Counted from the first letter of the stretch, positions 1 through 9,825 are shown. The stretch is DNA of 33,850 bases from an uncultured Prevotella sp. (GCA_900557405.1 USSF01000019.1:1-33850); one strand, 5' to 3'. Numbers and translations: made by a program. The notes: generated from the sequence alone by a model not told the origin.

Positions 1-3
1 GTG

Positions 4-49
4 TGAGGGTAAAAAATAAAAAAAAACTTTTTTTTCTTTTTTACCCTCA
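4..49. other. Long A/T-rich inverted repeat (hairpin)
   Basis: Bases 4-25 pair with 28-49, forming a 22-position stem with a single mismatch (T17/C36). The base of the stem is the GC-containing TGAGGGT/ACCCTCA, and the rest is A-tract against T-tract. The layout is the reverse of an ordinary intrinsic terminator, because the T-run lies inside the stem rather than after it. It may end transcription of a gene lying before the window, or be a structural repeat. Nothing else recognisable is present in 50-170. Confidence 0.6.
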
Positions 50-151
50 TTCTTCATTGGCTTTCCCTTCGGCCGCCGAACTTCGTTTCCTCATTGTCTT
101 GACGATTTTAATTATATTTTAGGGCTGTGGGTGCCATATTTCCACGTTTTT

Positions 152-183
152 CTTGTTACTATCAAAAACAAATAGTAATTTTA
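152..183 (+). promoter_or_regulatory. Candidate promoter of the alpha-2-macroglobulin gene
   Basis: TAATTTTA at 176-183 differs by one base from the Bacteroidota -7 consensus TAnnTTTG. CTTG at 152-155 lies 20 bases upstream, as expected for the -33 element TTTG. The predicted start of transcription near 189 gives a leader of about 30 bases, similar to other promoters in this window. Confidence 0.35.
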
Positions 184-218
184 CAGACTGAAACGCTAAT
201 TCATTAACAGAATCAATT

Positions 219-3200
219 ATGAAGAAGACATTCCTGACTATAATGGCGGCGCTGATGATGCCGATGGCATCGTTTGCCGACGGATATACTGCCCTGTGGA
301 AACAGTTCGGACAGGCGCAGAAGAAAGACATGCCGAAATCACAGATAGAGATTCTCGACAAGATAGCCACGCAGGCAGAAAAGCAGAAAAGCTATGGTAA
401 TCTGCTCAAGGCAGAGACCAACCGCTTCAACGTGCTGGCAAGCATCAGCAACGACTCCGTGGCAAATGCCGTAAGGAGGTTTGAAAGTCGTGCTGCTGCA
501 GCGGAGAAGACGGACAAGGCGCTGGCGGCGGTGTATTACTGCGTGCTGTCGGATGTCTACAGGGCAGTGAGCTGGAACACCACGGGATTCCCCGACGCCG
601 CAAGGCAGTCGGCCGACTATGCCGGAAAAGCCCTGCAGAATGCGGCGCTGCTCGCAGGGGAGAGAGCCGAAGGCTACGCACCGTTCGTGAAGAAAGGCGT
701 GGACAGCAGGATATTCAACCACGACCTGCTGAGCGTGATAGGCTATAAGCTCAGGGCATTCAAGAAACTGAACCAGTATTATACCAAAGCCGGAAACCGC
801 ACGGCAGCCCTGATGACGGGTCTCGAGATGGTGGAACAGGACGAGAGGGCGGCAGGAAATCCATACGCCTACGGCAACGCCAAGGCAAAGGGAAACCGCT
901 ATATCATGCGCCTGGACTCGCTCATCAATGTATATGGCGACCTGCCGGAATGTGGCGAGGTGGCTATAGAGCGATACAACGCAATGAGGGAATGTAATGA
1001 CGTGAGTGCAGCGGAGAAGGCGGAATATATCAAGACAGCCCTCGGCAGATGGGCGGCATGGAGGAATATCCCGCAGCTGAATAACAGATACGAAGAACTG
1101 ATACAGCCGAGCTTCAGAGCCGAGGTGAAGGATATGATACTGCCGGAACGCACGGACAGCGTGTGGCTTACCGTCCGCAACATGAGGGAGATAAAGGTGA
1201 GCGTGACACGACTGAAGCTCAGCGGAAACACCGACCTCGTGGCAAACTCCGACAAGGACTGGGCAGTAATCAGGAAGCTGCTCATACCATCGACGAAGAT
1301 AGAGATAAAGAAGCCGGTGCTGTTTGCCAACGAATATGACCAGACCTCCCTGGGCATAGCGCTGCCCAAGCTGAAGCCGGGACTCTATGCTGTGGAGATT
1401 TCGGGAGACAATGCCGCCGTGAAGCCAAAGAGGAGCATCCTCGTGGTGAGCGATATATATACGGCATGCATGAAGCTGCCGGAAAACAAGATGCGCATCG
1501 CCGTATTGAGCGCCACGACGGGACAGCCGGTGGCAGGAGCCAAGATAGAGGTGTGGTTCAGCAACAGGAAGAGCACCGTGCTCACAGCCGACGCAAAGGG
1601 CGAGGCAATCCTGGGCGGCCGCAGCTACGACGTGAGCATGATGCGCGCCTATACCGATACGGACAACTATATGCAGAAGACTAATGCCTACAGCCACTTC
1701 AGCAGCTATGGCAACAAGAACAAATACAGCAACACCAAGGTATTCACCGACAGGGCAATCTACCGTCCAGGACAGACGGTGCATGCATCAGCCGTGGCAT
1801 TCGACATCGACGGACTACATTCCACGAAGACCGTGGGCGGCAAGCAGATGACCTTCTCGCTCAGAGACGCCAACAACAAGGAGATAGAGGAAAAGACGGC
1901 GACGACCGACGAATACGGAACGGCAGCCGTGGAGTTCACACTGCCCGAGGGCGGCAAGCTGAACGGCCGCTTCAGCATCAGATGCAGCGGCAACGGCACA
2001 GGATTCGCCCCATTCAGAGTGGAGGAATACAAGCGCCCGACGTTTGAGGTGAATATCGACGAGGTGGCAACGGAATACCACAACGGCGACACCGTGAAGG
2101 TGACCGGAAAGGCAATGACCTATTCGAGAGTGCCGGTGCAGGGAGCAAAGGTGGCATACAGCGTGAAGCGCAGTGAGTCGCGTTTCTTCTGGAGATATTT
2201 CAGCGGTGCGAACGATGACAAGGAGATGTTGCGCGACACGGTGGCAACGGATGACGAGGGCAGATTCGAGATGCTCGTACCGGTAATCATGCCCGATGGA
2301 TACGCCGAGGACAAGAAGAACGCCGGCCGCCCGTGGAGAGCATTCTATACCTTCACGGCATCAGCCCAGATAACCGACAATGCAGGCGAGAGCCACGACG
2401 CAGAGACGAGTCTGACGCTCGGCACAAGCCCCACGGCACTTACCTTCGACATGCCGGAAAAGGCACTGAAGGACAGTGTGCTGACCATAAGCTTCAAGCG
2501 CTACAATGCTTCGGCAAAGGAGATAGACGGCGAGGTGGAGTATTGGTTCGACAAGCAGTCGGCAAGATACACGGCAAAGGCAAACCGCAACGTGACGATA
2601 GACTGGAGCAGACTGCAGGACATCAAGTCGGGCAGACATACGCTGTGGGCTGTATGCGGCACGGACACGGTGAAGAGCGACTTCGTGCTCTTCGGCATCG
2701 GTGACAAGCAACCTGCAGCCGACACGCCGGACTGGGCGTATGTATCGTCTGCTACCTTCCCGAGAGACGGCAAACCGGTATATGTGCAGGTGGGTTCGTC
2801 ATGCAGGGACACACATATTATATATAATGTAATAGCCGGAAACAAGGTGCTGGAAAGCGGAGCATACGAAGTGAGCGACGGCATCGTGACCACACCTTAT
2901 ATATATAAGGAAGAATACGGCGAAGGCATATTGCTGAACTACCTCTGGGTGAAGGACGGACAGACCTACACACACAGATACACCATCGCCCGTCCGATGC
3001 AGGACAAGACGCTGGAACTGAAATGGGTGACATTCCGCGACAAACTGACACCGGGACAGAAGGAGACGTGGACCCTGAACATCTCACGACCCGACACGAA
3101 GGATGTCATCAATAAGAAATATCTGGACGGCGAAGAAAAGGGAAGTCAGCTGCTCGCCCTGATGTATGACAAGTCGCTCGACCAGATAGTGAAGAACAGG

Positions 3201-5792
3201 TTCACGTTCAGTCTCGACCTCTGGCAGAACCTGCCTTCGGCAAGATGGAATACCATGTCGCAGACAAGGCTGACATACAATTCAGGCAAGGACATAAAAT
3301 GGTTCAATACGAAGCCGCTGGCGCTGAGCATCCTCGACTACAGTCTGGCAGAATCCGAAAGACTGTTCTCGTCCAACGTATACGTCACCGGTTCGAAGCC
3401 GCTCTATATACGAGGCAACAGTATGGTGCTGAAGGCCAAGGAAGAGTCGGCAACCTCCAACATGAAAATGGATAAGGTGGTGGTAGAGAAGCACTCCGAA
3501 ATTGAGGAAAGCCCTGCTGCCGGAGAGCCTTTGCAGAAGGAAGAGAAAGACGAGACGGCGATACAGTTGCGCGAGAACCTCAACGAGACCGCATTCTTCT
3601 ATCCGGCACTATATGCCGACAAGGACGGAAACGTGAATATCTCGTTCACCCTGCCGGAGAGCGTCACCACATGGAAATTCATGGGATTCGCCCACGACAG
3701 GAACATGAACTACGGAATGATAGAGAGCCAGTGTGTGGCAAGCAAGAAGGTGATGGTGATGCCGAACATGCCGCGCTTCGTGCGCCTCGGCGACAAGGCA
3801 AGCATCGCCACACGCGTTGCCAACACGACGGACAAGGATATCACGACAACCGTAACGCTGAAGATGATAGATCCGGAGACGGACAAGGCGGTATACACCA
3901 AGAGCCAGAAGCTGACGGTGAAGGCCAACTCCACGGAAAGCGTGGCGTTCGGTTTTGAACCAGGTCAGGATGCAACATTGCTCATCTGCCGCATCTCCGC
4001 CGAGGGCAAGGACTACAGCGACGGCGAGCAGCACTATCTGCCGGTATTGCCGAATACGGAGAGAGTGATGAACACCGTGCCGTTCACCTTCCTTGAGAAG
4101 GGAAAGAAGGAGATAGCGATGGACAGTCTCTTCCCGAAGGACGCTGCAGAGAAGAAGCTCACCGTGGAATACACCGCCAACCCGACATGGCTGATGATTC
4201 AGGCACTGCCATACATGGCAGAGACGGACGAGAAGAACGCCATGAGTCAGGTGGCAGGATATTATGCCAACGTACTGGGCAGGCATATCATGAAGCAGTC
4301 GCCGGTAATCAAGAAGGTTGTAGACCTATGGAAGAACGACGGCAACGGTACGCTGATGAGCGCCCTGGAGAAGAATCTGGAACTCAAAGCCATCGTGCTC
4401 GACGAGACACCATGGGTGATGGATGCCGACAAGGAGGCAGACCAGAAGAGGATGCTCTCGGCATACTTCAATGAGTCGGCGATGGACTACCGCATCAACA
4501 CCTTCTATGACGGACTTAAGAAGCTGCAGAACGAAGACGGCTCATGGAGCTGGTGGCAGGGCATGAGCGGATCGGCAAGCATGACGGGCCAGGTGGTTGA
4601 AACGCTCGCACGCCTGAAGGTGATGACCAATGACAACAAGGCGGCAGGCATGATAGACAAGGCGATGAAGTATCTCGGAAACGTAGTGGTGAGGGAATAC
4701 GAGATGTTCAGGAAAGCCGGGAAAGAAGGCAGGACGATAAACATCAACGACAGCCACGCCATACAATACCTCTATATCAACGCCCTGCTCGGCAGACAGC
4801 TGCCCCAGGCAGAGAAGCCGATGAAGGAATATCTGATGACTGTTCTGAGGAAAGACCGTCAGCGCAATATCTTCGCAAAGGCACGTATGGCAGTCGTCCT
4901 CAACAAGGACGGCAGGCAGCAGGAGGCTAAGGAATATGTGGAGAGCATCAGGCAATACACCGTAGCCAAGGCAGACATGGGCAGGTATTTCGACACGCCG
5001 CGTGCCGTCTACTCATGGTTTGACTACCGCATCCCGACGCAGACAGCAGCCATCGAGGCAATCAAGGCTGTGACTCCGGAAGACAAGACCACGGTGGACG
5101 AGATGCGCCTGTGGCTCCTGCAGAGCAAGCGCACGCAGGCTTGGGACACACCGGTGAACAGCGTGAATGCCGTTTATGCCTTTATGGACGGCAACTACAG
5201 AGAGCTTGATTCAAGAAATGCCGGCGGCATGACCATCGCCGTGGACGGAAAGAACCAGACACTGCCAAAGGTTTCGGCAGGACTCGGTTATTCAAAGACC
5301 GTATACGACATCAACAAGCAGAAGAACCTCACCGTCACCAAGCAGACCGACGGCACGTCGTGGGGCGCAGTCTATGCGCAGTTCTCACAGAAGGCGGAGA
5401 ACGTAGCCGACAACGCCTCAGGAATAAAGGTGAAGAGGGAGATAATACGCAATGCCAACGGCACGGCGTTCTCAACGGGCGACCGCATGACAGTGCGCAT
5501 CACGATAACGGCAGATCGCGACTACGACTTCGTTCAGGTAGCGGACAAGCGTGCGGCATGTATGGAGCCGGTGAAGCAGTTGAGCGGTTACCACTGGGGC
5601 TACTACTGTTCGCCGAAGGACAACGCCACAAACTATTACTTCGACAGCCTGTCAAAGGGCACACACGTGGTGGAGACAGAATACTATGTGGACCGTAGCG
5701 GCAGCTACACCACAGGCAGCTGTACCGTACAGTGCGCCTACTCACCGGAGTTTACCGGCAGGACAGGGGCAAAGACGATAAATGTGGAGTAA
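219..5792 (+). CDS. Alpha-2-macroglobulin family protein (Bacteroidota type, no thioester)
   Basis: A very large exported protein of 1857 residues. The N-terminus (MKKTFLTIMAALMMPMASFADG) is a signal peptide. An MG2-type macroglobulin domain with the YRPGQTV motif lies near residues 505-600. The A2M domain (NISFTLPESVTTWKFMGFA) is near 1130-1160. An alpha/alpha-barrel region with NEDGSWSWWQG is near 1430-1445. The family traps proteases or guards the periplasm together with peptidoglycan enzymes. The CxEQ thioester motif found in many relatives is absent: the expected place reads ETDEKNAMSQVAGYYAN. The protein therefore cannot bind targets covalently by that route. The short gap of 27 bases to the following DUF1573 gene suggests co-transcription. 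The family call is secure; the biological target is unknown. Confidence 0.93.
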   Translation: MKKTFLTIMAALMMPMASFADGYTALWKQFGQAQKKDMPKSQIEILDKIATQAEKQKSYGNLLKAETNRFNVLASISNDSVANAVRRFESRAAAAEKTDKALAAVYYCVLSDVYRAVSWNTTGFPDAARQSADYAGKALQNAALLAGERAEGYAPFVKKGVDSRIFNHDLLSVIGYKLRAFKKLNQYYTKAGNRTAALMTGLEMVEQDERAAGNPYAYGNAKAKGNRYIMRLDSLINVYGDLPECGEVAIERYNAMRECNDVSAAEKAEYIKTALGRWAAWRNIPQLNNRYEELIQPSFRAEVKDMILPERTDSVWLTVRNMREIKVSVTRLKLSGNTDLVANSDKDWAVIRKLLIPSTKIEIKKPVLFANEYDQTSLGIALPKLKPGLYAVEISGDNAAVKPKRSILVVSDIYTACMKLPENKMRIAVLSATTGQPVAGAKIEVWFSNRKSTVLTADAKGEAILGGRSYDVSMMRAYTDTDNYMQKTNAYSHFSSYGNKNKYSNTKVFTDRAIYRPGQTVHASAVAFDIDGLHSTKTVGGKQMTFSLRDANNKEIEEKTATTDEYGTAAVEFTLPEGGKLNGRFSIRCSGNGTGFAPFRVEEYKRPTFEVNIDEVATEYHNGDTVKVTGKAMTYSRVPVQGAKVAYSVKRSESRFFWRYFSGANDDKEMLRDTVATDDEGRFEMLVPVIMPDGYAEDKKNAGRPWRAFYTFTASAQITDNAGESHDAETSLTLGTSPTALTFDMPEKALKDSVLTISFKRYNASAKEIDGEVEYWFDKQSARYTAKANRNVTIDWSRLQDIKSGRHTLWAVCGTDTVKSDFVLFGIGDKQPAADTPDWAYVSSATFPRDGKPVYVQVGSSCRDTHIIYNVIAGNKVLESGAYEVSDGIVTTPYIYKEEYGEGILLNYLWVKDGQTYTHRYTIARPMQDKTLELKWVTFRDKLTPGQKETWTLNISRPDTKDVINKKYLDGEEKGSQLLALMYDKSLDQIVKNRFTFSLDLWQNLPSARWNTMSQTRLTYNSGKDIKWFNTKPLALSILDYSLAESERLFSSNVYVTGSKPLYIRGNSMVLKAKEESATSNMKMDKVVVEKHSEIEESPAAGEPLQKEEKDETAIQLRENLNETAFFYPALYADKDGNVNISFTLPESVTTWKFMGFAHDRNMNYGMIESQCVASKKVMVMPNMPRFVRLGDKASIATRVANTTDKDITTTVTLKMIDPETDKAVYTKSQKLTVKANSTESVAFGFEPGQDATLLICRISAEGKDYSDGEQHYLPVLPNTERVMNTVPFTFLEKGKKEIAMDSLFPKDAAEKKLTVEYTANPTWLMIQALPYMAETDEKNAMSQVAGYYANVLGRHIMKQSPVIKKVVDLWKNDGNGTLMSALEKNLELKAIVLDETPWVMDADKEADQKRMLSAYFNESAMDYRINTFYDGLKKLQNEDGSWSWWQGMSGSASMTGQVVETLARLKVMTNDNKAAGMIDKAMKYLGNVVVREYEMFRKAGKEGRTININDSHAIQYLYINALLGRQLPQAEKPMKEYLMTVLRKDRQRNIFAKARMAVVLNKDGRQQEAKEYVESIRQYTVAKADMGRYFDTPRAVYSWFDYRIPTQTAAIEAIKAVTPEDKTTVDEMRLWLLQSKRTQAWDTPVNSVNAVYAFMDGNYRELDSRNAGGMTIAVDGKNQTLPKVSAGLGYSKTVYDINKQKNLTVTKQTDGTSWGAVYAQFSQKAENVADNASGIKVKREIIRNANGTAFSTGDRMTVRITITADRDYDFVQVADKRAACMEPVKQLSGYHWGYYCSPKDNATNYYFDSLSKGTHVVETEYYVDRSGSYTTGSCTVQCAYSPEFTGRTGAKTINVE

Positions 5793-5819
5793 AGAAGAGG
5801 AAATGAATCAATCAAGAAT

Positions 5820-6881
5820 ATGAACAACAAATCAATAATACTATCACTCCTTGCCATGGCATCGCTGGATGCCATGGCACAGAGAATATCCGCCAAGAAT
5901 GAAATCATAGACTGCGGCAACGTACTCTATGAATCACCGGTCACGGTGAAGTTTGAACTGACAAACAAGGGAAACGAACTGAACATCGACCAGGTGAGAG
6001 TGAGCTGCGGATGCACCACCGTGGACTATCCGCGCCAGACGATACATCGCGGCGATCCGTTCACCGTCACCGCAACATACGACGCGCGGCAGCTGGGACA
6101 CTTCGAAAAGGAGGTGGCGCTGTTCTGCAATTCATCGACCAAACCGTTCTATCTCAAGATGCGCGGCGTAGTGGTGGAGGAGGCAAACGACTTCACCGGC
6201 AACTTCTCCTATAAGGTGGGAGGACTGATGGTGGACAAGAACGATGTGGAGTTCGACGACGTGAACCGCGGAGACTACCCCGTGCAGCTTATCCATATCC
6301 GCAACAACACGCCGGAAACGGTGAGCCCGGTAATCATGCACCTCCCGTCGTATATCACGGCAACCGTTTCGCCGACGCACATAGCTCCGGGCAAGACAGG
6401 AGTGGCTTCGCTGAAGCTCGACTCGCGCAAGCTGCGCGACTTAGGACTGACGCAGACATCAGTGTTCCTGGGCAAGAAGCCAGGCGAGAAGGTCAGTCTC
6501 GACAAGGAAATCTCGGTATCGGCGGTATTGCTGCCAGACTTCGACAATATGTCGGAGACCCAGCTTGCCAATGCACCGAAGATAAATCTCTCGGAGACAA
6601 CACTCGATCTCGGTTCGTTCGGCGACAAGTCATCAAAGAGCGGCATAATATTCATAGAGAACACAGGACGCTCGGAGCTCGACATCCGTTCCATGCAGAT
6701 GTTCACTTCGGGCATGAGCGTGAAGCTGAACAAGTCGAAGCTCAAACCAGGCGAACAGGCAAAGCTGAAGATAACGGTAAACAAGAAGCTGTTGCGCTCG
6801 GCAAGAAGCAAACCTCGTGTGCTGATGATTACAAACGACCCTACACAACCGAAGGTGGTAGTGAAGGTAAAGGTAAAATGA
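5820..6881 (+). CDS. DUF1573 domain-containing exported protein
   Basis: 353 residues with a short signal peptide (MNNKSIILSLLAMASLDAMAQ). The N-terminal part (about residues 25-120) carries the DUF1573 hallmark: a beta-sandwich with the VSCGCTTVDYP motif followed by GHFEKEVALFCNS. A second Ig/ASH-like repeat follows, and a third near residues 260-350 begins LDLGSFGDKSSKSGIIFIENTG. DUF1573 proteins are abundant exported proteins of Bacteroidota with no settled function. The fold is related to major sperm protein/ASH domains, so a binding or scaffold role in the periplasm is plausible. It follows the alpha-2-macroglobulin gene closely, which suggests a shared role, but this is inference. Confidence 0.85.
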   Translation: MNNKSIILSLLAMASLDAMAQRISAKNEIIDCGNVLYESPVTVKFELTNKGNELNIDQVRVSCGCTTVDYPRQTIHRGDPFTVTATYDARQLGHFEKEVALFCNSSTKPFYLKMRGVVVEEANDFTGNFSYKVGGLMVDKNDVEFDDVNRGDYPVQLIHIRNNTPETVSPVIMHLPSYITATVSPTHIAPGKTGVASLKLDSRKLRDLGLTQTSVFLGKKPGEKVSLDKEISVSAVLLPDFDNMSETQLANAPKINLSETTLDLGSFGDKSSKSGIIFIENTGRSELDIRSMQMFTSGMSVKLNKSKLKPGEQAKLKITVNKKLLRSARSKPRVLMITNDPTQPKVVVKVKVK

Positions 6882-6921
6882 GAAAAACTCCAAAATCTTA
6901 ACTCTAAATTCTAAATTCATA
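6882..6921 (+). repeat. Intergenic AT-rich repeat before meaB
   Basis: The gap between the DUF1573 gene and meaB consists of ACTCCAAAATCTT followed by AACTCTAAATTCTAAATTCA at 6900-6919, directly before the ATG. Exactly the same 20-mer occurs at 21540-21559, and close variants precede the start codons at 21626 and 23446. It is therefore a member of a dispersed intergenic family. Confidence 0.7.
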
Positions 6922-8010
6922 ATGGAACACCCAGAGAACAGTAAGGAATTCGCAGGGCTGCAAGTGAACCAAGGCGTAGTGCAGCCTTCAAACATAAACC
7001 CATACCTGAAGCGCGCCCGCTTCCGCCGCCATGAGATGAGCGTAGGCGAGATGGTGGAAGGAATAGTCAAGGGCGACGTGACGATACTCAGCCAGGCCGT
7101 AACCCTCGTGGAGAGCGTCAACCCCAACCATCAGAAGAAAGCCCAGGAAGTGATAGACAAATGTCTGCCATACAGCGGAAACTCCGTGCGTATCGGAATC
7201 AGTGGAGTGCCGGGAGCCGGAAAGAGTACCTCTATCGACGAGTTCGGCATCCACGTGCTCGACCGTTTCGGCGGCAAGCTCGCCGTGCTCGCCATCGACC
7301 CGAGTTCGGAGCGCTCAAAGGGCAGTATCCTCGGCGACAAGACGCGTATGGAGAAGCTTTCGGTAAGGAAAGAGTCGTTCATCCGTCCCAGTCCGTCGGC
7401 AGGCTCTCTCGGAGGCGTGGCACGCAAGACGCGTGAGACCATCATCCTGTGTGAGGCAGCCGGCTACGACAAGATATTCGTGGAGACCGTGGGAGTGGGG
7501 CAGAGCGAGACGGCATGCCACTCGATGGTGGACTTCTTCCTGCTCATCCAGCTCGCCGGAACGGGCGACGAACTGCAGGGCATCAAGCGAGGTATCATGG
7601 AGATAGCCGACGGCATCGTGATAAACAAATGCGACGGCAACAATGTGGACAAATGCCATCTTGCGGCAACAAACTTCCGCAATGCCCTCCATTTCTTCCC
7701 GGCACCGGATAGCGGATGGATGCCGAAGGTGCTCTGCTACAGCGGATTCTACGGCACGGGCGTAAAGGAGGTATGGGACATGGTATATGAGTATATCGAC
7801 TTCGTGAGGGACAACGGATATTTTGACTACCGCCGGAACGAACAGAACAAATACTGGATGTATGAAACCATAAACGAGAGTCTGCGCAACAATTTCTATA
7901 ACAACGAACTTATCCAGAAAAGTCTGCAGGATTATGAGCAGCGGGTGCTCAGAGGCGAGAAGACAAGCTTCGCCGCTGCCCACGACCTGTTGGACATCTA
8001 TTACAAATGA
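6922..8010 (+). CDS. meaB: MeaB, methylmalonyl-CoA mutase-associated GTPase
   Basis: 362 residues of the G3E/ArgK family. The P-loop GVPGAGKST lies near residues 94-102. It is followed by IDPSSERSKGSILGDKTRM, the ETVGVGQSE switch segment, and the NKCD guanine-specificity motif near residue 235. MeaB chaperones the adenosylcobalamin enzyme methylmalonyl-CoA mutase, gating cofactor loading and rescuing inactivated enzyme with GTP hydrolysis. In Bacteroidota that mutase serves the succinate-propionate route. The mutase genes are not in this window. The stop overlaps the start of ispH (ATGA at 8007-8010), so the two are translationally coupled, though they have no obvious pathway link. Confidence 0.94.
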   Translation: MEHPENSKEFAGLQVNQGVVQPSNINPYLKRARFRRHEMSVGEMVEGIVKGDVTILSQAVTLVESVNPNHQKKAQEVIDKCLPYSGNSVRIGISGVPGAGKSTSIDEFGIHVLDRFGGKLAVLAIDPSSERSKGSILGDKTRMEKLSVRKESFIRPSPSAGSLGGVARKTRETIILCEAAGYDKIFVETVGVGQSETACHSMVDFFLLIQLAGTGDELQGIKRGIMEIADGIVINKCDGNNVDKCHLAATNFRNALHFFPAPDSGWMPKVLCYSGFYGTGVKEVWDMVYEYIDFVRDNGYFDYRRNEQNKYWMYETINESLRNNFYNNELIQKSLQDYEQRVLRGEKTSFAAAHDLLDIYYK

Positions 8011-8870
8011 AAATTGAAATCGACAGCGGCAGCGGATTCTGCTTCGGGGTGACCACGGCGATAACGAAGGCAGAGACGGAACTTTCTGACGGCAATATCC
8101 TGTATTGCCTGGGAGACATAGTGCATAACGGGATGGAATGCAAGCGACTGAAGCGCATGGGACTTATCACCATCAACCATGATGAGATGAAGCGCCTGCA
8201 TGACGTGAAGGTGCTGCTGCGTGCCCACGGCGAACCGCCCGAGACCTATGCCCTGGCGGAGGAAAACAGCATAGAGATAATCGACGCCACCTGTCCTGTG
8301 GTGCTGCAGCTGCAGCGCAGGATAAAGCGGCAGTATGATGCCAATCCGGAAGCCCAGATAGTCATCTTCGGCAAGCCGGGGCATGCGGAGGTGTTAGGAC
8401 TTGTGGGTCAGACCAACGGCACAGCCAAGGTCATTGCCCACTTCGATGATGTGAAGTCGCTCGACATGAACCGCGACACGTATCTCTATTCGCAGACAAC
8501 CAAGTCGCTCGACGAATTCCACCGCATCATAGAATATATCCAGCAGCATATCTCGCAGGAAGCGAAGTTCGAGAGCTTCGACACCATCTGCAGGAACGTG
8601 GCAAACCGTATGCCCAACATAAGCAGTTTTGCAGCGCGCCACGACCTCGTGCTCTTTGTGTGTGGAAGGAAAAGCAGCAACGGACAGGTATTGTTTGATG
8701 AATGTCACAGCGTGAATCCGAACAGCTACCAGGTGGAGTCGCCCGACGAGATAAAGGGCGAATGGCTGCACGGCGTGGACACCATAGGTATCTGTGGAGC
8801 CACCAGCACTCCGAAATGGCTTATGGAGGAATGTCGCGACAGAATAGAAAAATACAAGTTTACCATTTGA
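8007..8870 (+). CDS. ispH: 4-hydroxy-3-methylbut-2-enyl diphosphate reductase
   Basis: 287 residues, close to the usual length of IspH. The enzyme carries out the last step of the MEP isoprenoid pathway, reducing HMBPP to IPP and DMAPP with a [4Fe-4S] cluster. The three cluster cysteines are visible: C12 (GFCFGV), C96 (DATCPVV) and C195 (DTICRNV). The HGEPPE segment near residue 75 and the C-terminal ICGATSTPKWLMEE block are family hallmarks. It overlaps meaB by 4 bases. Its 3' end overlaps that of the convergent transporter gene by 11 bases (8860-8870). Confidence 0.95.
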   Translation: MKIEIDSGSGFCFGVTTAITKAETELSDGNILYCLGDIVHNGMECKRLKRMGLITINHDEMKRLHDVKVLLRAHGEPPETYALAEENSIEIIDATCPVVLQLQRRIKRQYDANPEAQIVIFGKPGHAEVLGLVGQTNGTAKVIAHFDDVKSLDMNRDTYLYSQTTKSLDEFHRIIEYIQQHISQEAKFESFDTICRNVANRMPNISSFAARHDLVLFVCGRKSSNGQVLFDECHSVNPNSYQVESPDEIKGEWLHGVDTIGICGATSTPKWLMEECRDRIEKYKFTI

Positions 8871-9825
8871 GATACCCGTATTTCTCCTTGCACCACAGCT
8901 GCCAGGAGTTCACCAGATTCTGCCAGAGCACGTAGGCACCGGGGGCAACCGCCGCCACGGGATTGAGGAAAGCCACGGTGAGCCATATTCCCACGATTGT
9001 GTTCTTCTGTCCGAGGGCCTGTCCGGCGCTAACGCGGTCGCCGTAGAAACCGCCCACCCATTTGCCGATGGCAAACTGGATGATGGTGATGAACAGCGGC
9101 AGGATGAGCAGCAGGGAGAGAGTCCATCCCCCCACGCAGGCGTCAATGATGTTATGGATTGTCATGCCGGTGACAATGGAAAGGTTCACCGACCAGAAAT
9201 AGAATCCCAGGTTCTTGTAGCTCTTTATCCTGTCAGCCACTTTGGGCAGATACCTCCGTGTGAGCAAGGCAAGGCACAGCGGCACGAGCAGCACAGTGAC
9301 CACCCTGCGGAGTATCATCATGAAGGCGAAGAGGAACGTAATGTCGCTCCCTTTCTCCACCATAGGGAAGAAGAGGGGGATGATGATGGAAGTGACGATG
9401 TTGGCTATCAGTGTGTATACCGTGAGCGAGGCAATGCTGCCGCCGAGTTTCTCGGTGACCACCGCCGCCGAAGCTGCCGTGGGACAGATGAAGCAGATGA
9501 AACAACCTTCGAGCACAATCTTCAGTTCCGGGCTTACGCCGCCAAACAGCAGGATTATCATCACGAAGAATCCTGAAATCGCCGTGCGTATCAGTTGCAG
9601 CCAGAAATGCCATGCCCTCGGCCTTAGGTTCTCCATGTCAATCTTGCAGAAAGTGACATAGAGCAGAAGGAATATAAGGTATGGCACGAGATTCATGCAC
9701 CAAGGTCCTGCCACATCGCCGATAGGCTGCAGCATGGGGATTTCGGAAAACAAGAGGTATACCAATGTGCCGAAGATGATGGCACAAATCAGCGTCCATT
9801 TCTTTATGAATGTTATAATGCTCAT
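8860..9825 (-). CDS. BASS (bile acid:sodium symporter) superfamily transporter
   Basis: 321 residues with about nine or ten hydrophobic helices, beginning with WTLICAIIFGTLVYLLF. A conserved-looking segment CFICPTAASAAVV (about residues 112-124) matches the unwound, Pro/Ala-rich crossover helix typical of the BASS fold. A second such segment, GQKNTIVGIWLTVAFLNPVAAVAPG, lies near the C-terminus. The substrate cannot be read from sequence: bacterial relatives move bile acids, pantothenate or other organic anions. The gene has its own promoter and is convergent with ispH. Confidence 0.72.
   Translation of the reverse strand: MSIITFIKKWTLICAIIFGTLVYLLFSEIPMLQPIGDVAGPWCMNLVPYLIFLLLYVTFCKIDMENLRPRAWHFWLQLIRTAISGFFVMIILLFGGVSPELKIVLEGCFICFICPTAASAAVVTEKLGGSIASLTVYTLIANIVTSIIIPLFFPMVEKGSDITFLFAFMMILRRVVTVLLVPLCLALLTRRYLPKVADRIKSYKNLGFYFWSVNLSIVTGMTIHNIIDACVGGWTLSLLLILPLFITIIQFAIGKWVGGFYGDRVSAGQALGQKNTIVGIWLTVAFLNPVAAVAPGAYVLWQNLVNSWQLWCKEKYGYLKW

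Noticed and set aside
339..1784. 481-codon open frame on the minus strand inside the alpha-2-macroglobulin gene
   Set aside because: It is a shadow of the real gene: the translation is rich in His, Arg and Cys, shows no domain, and has no promoter or neighbour.
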